Below, one piece after another: positions 34,659 to 43,048 of a stretch of 64,000 bases of DNA. The notes beneath the pieces were generated by a model. It did no database searches, was not told the DNA's origin, and saw only the letters and a program-made list of their open reading frames with translations. The stretch comes from Clostridium amylolyticum (GTDB lineage: Bacteria > Bacillota > Clostridia > Clostridiales > Clostridiaceae), in NCBI RefSeq assembly GCF_900142075.1, contig NZ_FQZO01000003.1:62001-126000 (forward strand), read 5' to 3'. The position numbers and the translations under genes were made by a program. How positions within the stretch are numbered: the first letter of the stretch is position 1; each line of letters starts with the position of its first letter.

Positions 34659-36803
34659 ATGAATGAACTAAGATATAGACAAGTACATTTAGATTTTCAT
34701 ACCAGTGAGTATATTCCTATGGTGGCTCAGGAATTTGACGCAGAAAAGTTTGCAGATACTTTAAAAAAAGCAAATATCGACTCCATTACCTGCTTTGCAA
34801 GATGCCATCATGGATGGGTGTATTATCCTTCAAAGAAAACACCGGAGCTTATACATCCTAATTTAGTTAATAAAAATCTTTTATTAGAACAAATTGAAGC
34901 TTGTCATAAAAATAATATAAATGTTCCCATATACACCACAGTTCAGTGGGATGGGCATGTAGCAGAAACTCATCCAGAATGGTTATGCGTAGATGAGAAT
35001 GGTGAGTTTATCAACAGCCAAAATATACCAAAGCCTCATTTTTACTATACTATTTGTTTAAATAGCGGCTATAGGCAGTATTTTAAAGATCATATTCAAG
35101 ATATCATCGATGTGGTGGGAATAGAAAATATAGATGGTTTCTTTATGGACATACTGTTTAAAGTGGACTGCAATTGCGAGCATTGCATTAGTAAAATGCA
35201 AGCCTTAGGCTTTGATCCAAAGGTTAAACATGAAAGAATTGAATATTCTACAGTGATGGTGGATGAATTTAAAAAGGAAATAACAGAGTTTATAAAAGAG
35301 AGGGTTCCTAATGCCGGTATTTTTTATAATAGTTCACATATAGGACCTAATAATAAAAGAAGTCTCGATGATTATACTCACTTAGAGTTAGAATCTCTTC
35401 CTAGCGGCGGCTGGGGCTATGACCATTTCCCAGCCACTGTTAGATATGCTAGGAATTTAGGAAAAGATATACTAGGGATGACAGGTAAATTTCATACCTA
35501 TTGGGGGGATTTTCATTCCCTTAAAAACAATGCAGCATTAGAGTTTGAATGTTTTAATATGCTAGCTTTAGGGGCTGGTTGCTCCATAGGAGATCAACTC
35601 CACCCTAGTGGCAAGCTATCTAAAGGAGCTTATGAATTAATAGGATCAGTTTATGAAAAGGTTAAAGAAAAAGAGTCTTATTGCAAAGGTGCAAAGGCTA
35701 TTCCAGAAATTGCAGTATTTACTCCAGAAGAGTTTTACACTTTTAAGGAGCATGATTTAGGTATTCCTCCAGCTTTAATAGGAGCGGTAAGGATGCTTCA
35801 AGAATTATCTTATCAGTTTGACATCATAGATAGCAGTTGTGATTTTGATAAGTATAAATTATTAATTTTACCTGATGACATAAATTTTAGTGCTAAATTA
35901 GAAGATAAGCTTACTAAATATGTGGAAAAGGGCGGCGAGGTTATTGGCACCTATAAATCCCTTTTAAATAATGAAAGCAAAATCAGCAGCTTATATGGAA
36001 TTTCTTATGAAAAGGAATCTGACTACTATAGAGATTTTATTTTACCTAATGAGGTTATAGGAAAGGATTTATACAAAGAAGAGTATGTTATGTATTTAAG
36101 AGGTATGGAAATAAAGGCTCAAGAAGCCGAGATTTTAATGCATTCTGTACAGCCTTACTTTAATAGAGAAGGGAAAAAATTCTGTTCTCATCAACATACT
36201 CCATCCTCAGGAAAGCTTGGCTACCCAGCTGTAACCAAAAAGGATAATGTTATATACTTTTCCCATCCTATATTTAGAATTTACCGCAAAAACTGCGCTA
36301 GATGGTGCAAGTTAATAATGAAGGATGCGTTAGAGCTTCTTCTCAAAGATAAGCTAATTACTCACAACGGACCATCTACAATAATTACAGCTTTAAACAC
36401 TCAGAGTTATGATAAGCTTAAGGAAGAGCTGGGGACTGAAACTGCAGAAGCTAAGCATGTAGTTGGAGTTGTAAGCAACGATGATATAGAATCAGCAAGT
36501 GCTGAAACTACACAGGTTAAGCATGTAGGCTTGGACAATTACCATAATGACAGCTGCAACCACAGGGATATACTACATGTTCTGCACTATATAACAGAAA
36601 AACGCTCAGAAGATATTTACACCATAGAAGATATTATCCCTCTTTATAACTTAGAATTTAAAATATATGTAGGCAGCAAAAACATAAAGTCCGTGAAAAA
36701 AGTCCCTTCTCTTGAAAGTATTGATTTTCAAAAGCTGGACAACTATATAGTATTTAATTTAGACAAAATAGAAGGACATAGTATGGTTTCTATAGAATAT
36801 TAA
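34659..36803 (+). CDS. GH151-like alpha-L-fucosidase
   Basis: The protein of about 714 aa has no signal peptide. It has an N-terminal TIM-barrel region (residues 10-330), a GATase/trimerisation-like alpha/beta domain (about 350-450, with an ILPDDINFS segment) and a beta-sandwich tail. Motifs such as FHTSEYIP, CFARCHHGW and a WDGHVAETHPEWL segment resemble GH151 alpha-L-fucosidases of bifidobacteria and paenibacilli. A cytosolic fucosidase behind a sugar ABC importer and fucose catabolism genes fits release of fucose after uptake. Residues about 595-640 form a polar, low-complexity insert repeating AEAKHV/TQVKHV. ATG 34659 follows GTGGAGGA. Family assignment is from memory of motifs; another GH42-like family is possible. 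Confidence 0.75.
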   Translation: MNELRYRQVHLDFHTSEYIPMVAQEFDAEKFADTLKKANIDSITCFARCHHGWVYYPSKKTPELIHPNLVNKNLLLEQIEACHKNNINVPIYTTVQWDGHVAETHPEWLCVDENGEFINSQNIPKPHFYYTICLNSGYRQYFKDHIQDIIDVVGIENIDGFFMDILFKVDCNCEHCISKMQALGFDPKVKHERIEYSTVMVDEFKKEITEFIKERVPNAGIFYNSSHIGPNNKRSLDDYTHLELESLPSGGWGYDHFPATVRYARNLGKDILGMTGKFHTYWGDFHSLKNNAALEFECFNMLALGAGCSIGDQLHPSGKLSKGAYELIGSVYEKVKEKESYCKGAKAIPEIAVFTPEEFYTFKEHDLGIPPALIGAVRMLQELSYQFDIIDSSCDFDKYKLLILPDDINFSAKLEDKLTKYVEKGGEVIGTYKSLLNNESKISSLYGISYEKESDYYRDFILPNEVIGKDLYKEEYVMYLRGMEIKAQEAEILMHSVQPYFNREGKKFCSHQHTPSSGKLGYPAVTKKDNVIYFSHPIFRIYRKNCARWCKLIMKDALELLLKDKLITHNGPSTIITALNTQSYDKLKEELGTETAEAKHVVGVVSNDDIESASAETTQVKHVGLDNYHNDSCNHRDILHVLHYITEKRSEDIYTIEDIIPLYNLEFKIYVGSKNIKSVKKVPSLESIDFQKLDNYIVFNLDKIEGHSMVSIEY

Positions 36804-36828
36804 TTAACATGAATAATAATTTACAATT

Positions 36829-36895
36829 GATGGAAGCGCCCCTGGGGTGCTTCCATTAAATGTAATCACCCCAGGGGTGGATACTTTTAATGGAA
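36829..36895. repeat. GC-rich palindrome locus g (2 units plus half)
   Basis: One complete single-unit palindrome (ATGGAAGCGCCCC/TGGGGTGCTTCCAT) is followed by ATGTAATCACCCCAGGGGTG and a TTTTAATGG tail. It lies between two plus-strand genes of the fucose cluster. Confidence 0.9.
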
Positions 36896-36914
36896 AACAT
36901 TGAGGAGTGATTTT

Positions 36915-38474
36915 ATGATAGGTGCAGATAACAAACAAAGTTGTGATTTAAAAATTGTGTATGTTTATGGCAAAAATAATAATAGTCATTACAGTAACAA
37001 AAATGACCATAAAGAGAATATCAGCAATAACTGCAATATTCCTTCAGCTATTCAAAGAGTATTTGATAGTGGGTATAAGACTTCCATTCCTTATGTTAAT
37101 AATAGAAATAGTCATGACATGGATGAAGGTGCTAATAAGGATAAAACCCATAATAGTGATGAAAGTAATTGTAAAGAGAATATTGATGTATTAAATGACA
37201 AGGTTGTACTATATGTGGGATTGGGAGAACTCTCTAGCTTTAACTTTACAAAAATAAAAGAAATAGCAGCTTATAGCATAAAGGCGCTTAAAAAATATAA
37301 GGTTAAAAATGTAGCTATTGATATTTCTTTGTTTTTAAAGGAGTATGGCATAAGTTCCATTAGTGAAATAATTTTAGGCTTAAGGCTAGGGTCATATAAA
37401 TTTAAAGGGTATGGCACATCCAAGGAAGAAAAGTCCTATGATATATATCTTCAAGGATATGATGAGGAAGATAAAGCTTTAATAAATAATGAAATAATAC
37501 TTGCCATGAATATTTCAGAAGGGGTTATACTAGCTAGAGACTTGGTAAATGCTCCTGCAAATAAGTTAACTCCTATAATTATGGCGGAAAATATAAAGAA
37601 ATTAGGTGCAGAGGCAGGTTTTCAGGTAGAGGTTTTTGATGAAAAATATATTGTGGAAAATAAAATGGAAGCCTTTTATACCGTAGGAAAAAGCAGCGGA
37701 AATCCACCAAGGCTTATTATAGCAAGGTATTTTGGGGATAAGGAGAGTAAAGAGGTTACAGCTTTAGTAGGAAAGGGAGTAGCTTGTGACACCGGAGGAT
37801 ACTGCTTAAAGCCTGCTAACTCCATGGCTGGAATTAAAGGAGATATGGCGGGAGCAGCTGCAGTTGTTGGTACTATATATGCCTTAGCAAAAAATAAGAT
37901 AAAGGCAAATGTGGTAGGGGTAATACCTGCTTGTGAAAATCGTATATCTAGAGAAAGTTTCATTCCTGGAGATGTAATTAATTCCATGGCTGGAAAGACT
38001 ATTGAAGTTTTGAATACTGATGCTGAAGGAAGGCTTATATTAGCAGATGCAGTAACCTATGCTATTAAAAAAGAGAAGGTAGAAAGAATTATAGATATAG
38101 CTACTTTAACCGGTGCAGTGGTAAATGCCTTAGGCTTTAGTACTGCTGGGGTTTTAACCAATAATAAAGATTTCTATAAAGAATTTAAAAAGGCTTACAA
38201 GAGATCTGGAGAACAATATTGGAGATTCCCCATTTATGATGAGTATAGAGATATGATAAAAAGTGATATAGCAGATGTGAAAAATATAGGAAAAAGCTAT
38301 TGCGGCACCATAACTGCGGGTTTATTTATAGAAAGTTTTGTGGAAGATAAACCTTGGATACACTTAGATATTGCCGGAACTGCCTGGGTGGATACTCCTC
38401 TTTATGAGTATCAATGTACAGGGGCTACAGGAGCAGGGGTAACGTCTGTGTATTATTTGCTTGCAGGGAAATAA
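36915..38474 (+). CDS. pepA: Leucyl aminopeptidase (M17)
   Basis: The protein of about 519 aa carries the M17 metal and catalytic motifs: GKGVACDTGGYCLKP, IKGDMAGAAAV with Lys and Asp ligands, and NTDAEGRLILADA with Asp, Glu and Arg. It removes N-terminal residues from peptides in the cytosol. The N-terminal domain contains Asn/His/Lys/Asp-rich, low-complexity inserts (about residues 20-40 and 60-92) not expected in the family. ATG 36915 follows GAGGAGTG; an upstream in-frame TTG at 36900 is less likely. Its place in the fucose cluster suggests use of glycopeptide-derived peptides. Confidence 0.92.
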   Translation: MIGADNKQSCDLKIVYVYGKNNNSHYSNKNDHKENISNNCNIPSAIQRVFDSGYKTSIPYVNNRNSHDMDEGANKDKTHNSDESNCKENIDVLNDKVVLYVGLGELSSFNFTKIKEIAAYSIKALKKYKVKNVAIDISLFLKEYGISSISEIILGLRLGSYKFKGYGTSKEEKSYDIYLQGYDEEDKALINNEIILAMNISEGVILARDLVNAPANKLTPIIMAENIKKLGAEAGFQVEVFDEKYIVENKMEAFYTVGKSSGNPPRLIIARYFGDKESKEVTALVGKGVACDTGGYCLKPANSMAGIKGDMAGAAAVVGTIYALAKNKIKANVVGVIPACENRISRESFIPGDVINSMAGKTIEVLNTDAEGRLILADAVTYAIKKEKVERIIDIATLTGAVVNALGFSTAGVLTNNKDFYKEFKKAYKRSGEQYWRFPIYDEYRDMIKSDIADVKNIGKSYCGTITAGLFIESFVEDKPWIHLDIAGTAWVDTPLYEYQCTGATGAGVTSVYYLLAGK

Positions 38475-38486
38475 AAATTTATAGAG

Positions 38487-38580
38487 CAGGTAAGAACTAA
38501 TAGGTAAGAACTAATAGGTAAGAAGTAAGAGCTAATAGGTAAGAAGTAAGAAGTAAAAGGTAAGAGGTAAGGGTTAAGAG
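38487..38580 (-). repeat. Heptamer repeat array (TTACCTA/TTACTTC type), forward arm
   Basis: About 13 consecutive 7-bp units read NNNNTAA on the plus strand (TAGGTAA, GAACTAA, GAAGTAA, GAGGTAA), which is TTACCTA/TTACTTC on the minus strand. The period is clean and has no coding function. It lies between the aminopeptidase and cutC genes and is mirrored by an opposite array after a central hairpin. Confidence 0.85.
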
Positions 38581-38589
38581 TTTTTGAAA

Positions 38590-38612
38590 AAATTCAGCAA
38601 GGCTGAATTTTC
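38590..38612 (+). terminator. Hairpin between the heptamer arrays
   Basis: AAAATTCAGC-aag-GCTGAATTTT is a perfect 10-bp stem with a 3-nt loop ending in TTTT. It could end transcription from the aminopeptidase gene, or be the tip of a longer hairpin formed by the flanking arrays. Confidence 0.6.
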
Positions 38613-38619
38613 ACCACAA

Positions 38620-38652
38620 CTATTACTTCTTAGCTATTACCTATTACTTATA
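38620..38652 (+). repeat. Heptamer repeat array, inverted arm
   Basis: TTACTTC, TTAGCTA, TTACCTA and TTACTTA run in the opposite orientation to the array at 38487-38580. The two arms could pair around the central hairpin. Confidence 0.8.
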
Positions 38653-38683
38653 TATAAATTTCAGTTTACAAGGAGGAATTCCT

Positions 38684-39427
38684 ATGTCATATGTTTTAGA
38701 AGCTTGCGTAGATTCTGTAGAGTCAGCTATGGAAGCGGTAAAGGGCGGGGCAAATCGCTTAGAGCTTTGCGGTGACCTAATTATTGGAGGAACCACACCT
38801 AACATAAATTTATTTAAATTAATAAAAGAAAAAACCGATGTAAAAATCAATGTTTTAATTAGACCTAGATATGGAGATTTTTGCTATACCCAGGATGAAT
38901 TTGAAATAATTAAAAGAGATATAAAGATTTTTAAAGAAGCTGGTGCTAATGGAGTTGTTATAGGAATTTTAAAACCAGATGGAGCTTTAGACTTAGAGAG
39001 AATGAGGGAACTTATGGCTTTAGCAGAAGGAATGCATGTAACTCTTCATCGTGCATTTGATGTGTGTAAGAATCCTTTTGAAGCCTTGGAAGAGGCAAAG
39101 AATTTAGGTGTTAAATCTATTTTAACTTCAGGTCAGAAAAATAAATGTACTGAAGGCATAGAACTTCTGAAAGAACTAGTGGAAAAATCAGAGGACAAAA
39201 TAGAAATTCTTATAGGAAGCGGAATAAATTCAAAAAATGTACAGCAGGTAGTGAGTTATACCAAGTCTCTTGCGGTGCATACTTCAGGGAAAATTAACGT
39301 GGAAAGCCCTATGAAATATAGAAAAGAAGATATCAGCATGGGCTTCCCTATACTCAGCGAATATGTGATATTGAGAACTGACAGTGAAGAAATATTAAGG
39401 ATTAGGGAGATTCTAGAGAAGTTGTAA
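38684..39427 (+). CDS. cutC: CutC family TIM-barrel protein
   Basis: The 247-aa protein opens MSYVLEACVDSVESAMEA and contains the conserved GGANRLELCGDLIIGGTTP, LIRPRYGDF, THLRRAFD-like (VTLHRAFDVC) and ILTSG segments of CutC. The family was named for copper homeostasis, but that role is disputed and the biochemical activity is not settled. AAGGAGG precedes ATG 38684. Its place between a peptidase and a transglutaminase-like gene in a fucose cluster fits reports that CutC often sits in glycan loci; a catabolic function here is inference. Confidence 0.9.
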   Translation: MSYVLEACVDSVESAMEAVKGGANRLELCGDLIIGGTTPNINLFKLIKEKTDVKINVLIRPRYGDFCYTQDEFEIIKRDIKIFKEAGANGVVIGILKPDGALDLERMRELMALAEGMHVTLHRAFDVCKNPFEALEEAKNLGVKSILTSGQKNKCTEGIELLKELVEKSEDKIEILIGSGINSKNVQQVVSYTKSLAVHTSGKINVESPMKYRKEDISMGFPILSEYVILRTDSEEILRIREILEKL

Positions 39428-39570
39428 CTTTTAAATATATTAATCAATGTAAGTGATATTTAGATATTTCCCGTATGTAGAATGAAATTTAACTTGTTAA
39501 TATAATTGATGCTTATTTAAAATTTATCCGGGAGAATTTATCCAGGAGAATTTATAAAAGGAGATGGATT

Positions 39571-42546
39571 ATGGAATATACTAATGAGGTTAAAGAATAT
39601 GTAAGCTCTAAGTTTAATGAAGCATTAGATCTATTTGGATATAAGAAAAATAATATCTTATATAAGCTTTCCCTATGTAATGAAAAAGAAAGGTTTTTAA
39701 TGGAGTACTTATATGCTTCCATGCCTTTAAGCGATATATCAAATTATGATTTTGACTTGTTTCTTAAATATGTTAAACAAGGAATATTTATAAGGGAAAA
39801 TACTCCTTGGGGCCTTAAGATTCCAGAGGATATTTTCCTGAATTATGTGCTGCACTATCGTGTTAACAACGAAGCCATAGAGGATTGCAGGGATGTATTT
39901 TATCAAATGCTTAAGGATAGGATAGAAGGTAAAAGCATGTACGAAGCTGCTCTAGAGGTTAATTATTGGTGTGCAGAAAAAGCTACTTATAAATCTACAG
40001 ATGAGAGGACAGCCTCTCCCCTTACAGTATTAAGGTGCGGCTATGGAAGATGCGGAGAGGAGTCAACGTTTGCGGTGACTGCCTTGCGAAGCGTGGGAAT
40101 ACCGGCAAGACAGATCTACACTCCTAGATGGGCTCATTGTGATGATAATCATGCTTGGGTAGAGGTGTGGTGTGATGGCAAGTGGCATTATCTTGGAGCT
40201 TGCGAGCCAGAACCTGTATTAGACAAAGGCTGGTTTACTTCCGCAGCTTCTAGAGCCATGGTGATTCACAGCAGAATTTTTTCAAATTATATTAAAAGTG
40301 AAGAGATAATATCACAAAATAATGTTTTAACTACCATTAGCAATATTGAAAAGTATGCACCTACAAAGAGGGTTCATATTAAGGTTATAAATTCACAAAA
40401 TCAGCCTATAAAAGGTGCAGAAATTAGGGTGGAGATACTTAATTATTCAGAGTTTGCCACTGTAGCAAAATTAGTCACAGATAGCCAAGGACAAGCATTC
40501 ATAAGCCTTGGATTAGGGACTGTTTCTTTCCATGTGGTGAAAGAAGGTAAATTTCTTAATAAAATCATAGATTTAAAAGATGTAAAGGTAATTGAATTTA
40601 ATATGAACGACGCAGTGTCTTATGAAGAAGAGGTTCTTGGACAAGACATAGATATGATTCCTCCAAAAGATAGAAAAATATTACCTTACAGCATCACTGA
40701 AGAGGAACAGTCGGCGCATAATGAAAGAGTTAAACATTGCAATGCTGTTAGGGAAGAAAGCATCAATAAAATCTTGAGGGAGATAGAGGATAGAAAATCA
40801 CAGCTATTAGAAAGTAAAGCGTTAAGCAAATTAAAAGATGAAGATGTAGTAAGGAAAGACAAAGGACAAGCAATATTTGAAGATGAGGGACAAGCGATAG
40901 AAAACCAGAGGTTAAGTTGCATAAAATATGCAAATTCAACATGTGAAGAGGTAAAACAACCAATAGGAAGTAGGGAAAATGCTTCACTAAAAGTTGTACA
41001 AGCATCTTTTCATGATATTAATGATATATTATTAAAATCTTCAGGAAATTATAATGAAATTTTAAATTTCTTAAAAGTTAGTACTGATTATGAGGATTTA
41101 GAAAAGCGGGTTAATTTATTAAAAACCTTGTCCAATAAGGATTATGTAGATAGTAAGTCCAATATATTAGATTCCCATATAAATAATGTAGTTTCTTTTA
41201 GTGAAGATTATCCTAAAGAAATATATTTAAAATATGTGCTTTGTCCTAGAATATATCTAGAAAAAATTACTGCTTTTAGGGAGGAAATTAATAATTATTT
41301 CTCTAAAGACTTAAAAGAAAGCTTTAAAGAAGAGCCAGTGCTTATATGGAGTTATATTAATGAAAATGTAAAAGAGTTTCCACAACATGAATATGAAGAG
41401 CTTTATAACCTTCCATTAGAGACATTAAAAATGGGTAGCGGAAGCTTAATATCTAAAAAGATCTTATTTGTGGCAATTTGTAGAACTTTAGGAATACCAG
41501 CAAGGATCAATTCTAATGATTTATCTGTAGAGTATTATAAATATAATGCTATGTACCTAAGTGGCATGAATGAAATTAAAAAAACTATTGATGGCAAGCA
41601 AGGTTACAATGCTGACTTTTTATGTACTGAAAAAGACACGGAGGACAAGCTACCTAGGGTAAGAGATAAACATGAAAATCATAATAGTCCAAGCTTAACA
41701 TGTAATTGCAATATTGGATTTGTAAAGGTGGAAGATGTAAATATTTTAGGAAACTCTATGCTTACAGTTAATAATATCAGTAATTCTGAATTAAAATATT
41801 ATCAAAACTGGACTATAGCGGTGCTAGATAAGGGAGTATATAGGACTTTATCACTACAGGATAATATACCCTCTCAGGGAAAAGCTTATATTAGTTTAGT
41901 GCCAGGTAATTATAGAATCTTAACCTCCAACAGATTGCCTAATGGCAGTATATTTGCAAAGAAGTATCTGTTCTCAGTAAGTGCCAAGGAAAATAAAGAG
42001 ATAGAAATAGCCATAAGAGATGCAAAAATATCGGACATGCTAGAAAACTATGAGCTTCAAGATTTTATGCTTAAAGACAAAAACAATGATACTATATATG
42101 CTTCTCAGCTAATGAAAAAAGACAAAAGTATTCTTATATGGATAGAGGAAGGCAAGGAGCCAACAGAGCATATACTAAACGAAATCATAGATTTCTCCAA
42201 AGATTTTGATAACATACCAGGAGGTTTAATCTTTGTGCTCAAAGATATCTCAGCTCTGCAGAATAAAACCTTGCAAAAGGTTTATGAACTAGTTCCAAAT
42301 ATAAAGACTTATTTTGACGATTTTTCCTGCAACGTAAACACTATAGCAAGGCGCATGTACCTAGATCCAGACAAGCTTCCTCTTATATTAGTTGCCAACA
42401 AATGGAACCACCCCTGGGGTGATTCCATAAAATGTAATCACCCCAGAGGTGGTGATAATTTATGGAATTCTGTTAATGGAATTTATGCCTGCAGTGGATA
42501 TAATGTGGGAGTGGGAGAACTACTTATCAAAATAGTAAGATCATGA
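39571..42546 (+). CDS. Large transglutaminase-fold protein with a palindrome insertion
   Basis: The 991-aa cytosolic protein has a transglutaminase-like papain-fold core around residues 130-215: Cys161 in CGEESTF, His194 in DNHAWVEVW and an acidic third position near GACEPEP. A carboxypeptidase-regulatory-like beta domain follows (about 270-340), then a charged linker with the repeats KGQAIFEDEGQAIE (about 400-460). A second, degenerate core (about 630-660, SLISKK where Cys would be) and a thioredoxin-like end complete it. Residues 946-967 are encoded by a GC-rich palindrome. It may act as a peptidase or glycopeptide amidase. Three successive GGAGA-type ribosome-binding-like sites precede the ATG. 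Confidence 0.85.
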   Translation: MEYTNEVKEYVSSKFNEALDLFGYKKNNILYKLSLCNEKERFLMEYLYASMPLSDISNYDFDLFLKYVKQGIFIRENTPWGLKIPEDIFLNYVLHYRVNNEAIEDCRDVFYQMLKDRIEGKSMYEAALEVNYWCAEKATYKSTDERTASPLTVLRCGYGRCGEESTFAVTALRSVGIPARQIYTPRWAHCDDNHAWVEVWCDGKWHYLGACEPEPVLDKGWFTSAASRAMVIHSRIFSNYIKSEEIISQNNVLTTISNIEKYAPTKRVHIKVINSQNQPIKGAEIRVEILNYSEFATVAKLVTDSQGQAFISLGLGTVSFHVVKEGKFLNKIIDLKDVKVIEFNMNDAVSYEEEVLGQDIDMIPPKDRKILPYSITEEEQSAHNERVKHCNAVREESINKILREIEDRKSQLLESKALSKLKDEDVVRKDKGQAIFEDEGQAIENQRLSCIKYANSTCEEVKQPIGSRENASLKVVQASFHDINDILLKSSGNYNEILNFLKVSTDYEDLEKRVNLLKTLSNKDYVDSKSNILDSHINNVVSFSEDYPKEIYLKYVLCPRIYLEKITAFREEINNYFSKDLKESFKEEPVLIWSYINENVKEFPQHEYEELYNLPLETLKMGSGSLISKKILFVAICRTLGIPARINSNDLSVEYYKYNAMYLSGMNEIKKTIDGKQGYNADFLCTEKDTEDKLPRVRDKHENHNSPSLTCNCNIGFVKVEDVNILGNSMLTVNNISNSELKYYQNWTIAVLDKGVYRTLSLQDNIPSQGKAYISLVPGNYRILTSNRLPNGSIFAKKYLFSVSAKENKEIEIAIRDAKISDMLENYELQDFMLKDKNNDTIYASQLMKKDKSILIWIEEGKEPTEHILNEIIDFSKDFDNIPGGLIFVLKDISALQNKTLQKVYELVPNIKTYFDDFSCNVNTIARRMYLDPDKLPLILVANKWNHPWGDSIKCNHPRGGDNLWNSVNGIYACSGYNVGVGELLIKIVRS
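42402..42470. repeat. GC-rich palindrome locus h, inside a coding sequence
   Basis: CCACCCCTGGGGTGATTCCA, AATGTAATCACCCCAGAGG and a TTTATGGAAT half unit lie within the 3' part of the transglutaminase-fold gene. They add about 22 codons (WNHPWG...NHPRGG) without breaking the frame. This is the only coding copy seen and the clearest sign that the element moves. Confidence 0.92.
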
Positions 42547-42570
42547 TAAAGTAAAATAATAATATTAAAG

Positions 42571-42976
42571 GTTAAAGAAAATGTAATTAATAGTTCTCTT
42601 CAATCTTTAGTAGACTTAAGACCTACTTTTTTTAAGTGACTTAGGTTTCCCTATTCCAAGAACTATGACAGGAGTAGATGAAATTAAAGTATGGCAGGGA
42701 CAAGAAGCTAAAGCCAGAGCTCACATAATATGTGAGCATCATCATGAACCAACTACCATTAATGTAAGAACTTATGTGGATGGAAGGTACAAGCTTACCG
42801 TGTACTACAATGAAACCTATGGCGAGCTCTTTGACCTAAAAGAAGAGCCTCATGAAGTAAACAACCTTTGGAACAGTGAAGAACATAAAGAATTAAAGAT
42901 GAATCTCTTATTAAAGTACATTTCAGCAGAGCTTCAAAAAGAGCCCATGTGGATGCCAAGAATAGCTCACGCTTAA
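42571..42976 (+). pseudogene. Sulfatase remnant (C-terminal end only, frameshifted)
   Basis: Two pieces match the C-terminal part of type I sulfatases. In one frame, 42571-42633 reads VNSSLQSLVDLRPTFF-like sequence (the SLVDLAPT motif). In the next, from about 42635, it reads SDLGFPIPRTMTG and then a tail containing GRYKLTVYY and ELFDLKEEPHEVNNL. A T-run at 42628-42635 marks the frameshift. The catalytic N-terminal two thirds, including the CxPxR site, are gone. It lies tail to tail with the sulfatase maturase gene that would have activated it. Confidence 0.85.
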
Positions 42977-42981
42977 TTCCC

Positions 42982-43048
42982 AAATAAAGGGGCTACCCCT
43001 GGGGTGATGACATTTTATGTCATCACCCCAGGGGTAGATCCTTTATTT
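42982..43048. repeat. GC-rich palindrome locus i (2 units)
   Basis: AAATAAAGGGGCTACCCC and its near complement close on GATGACATTTTATGTCATC. It lies in the convergent gap and overlaps the stop codon of the maturase gene by a few bases. Confidence 0.92.
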
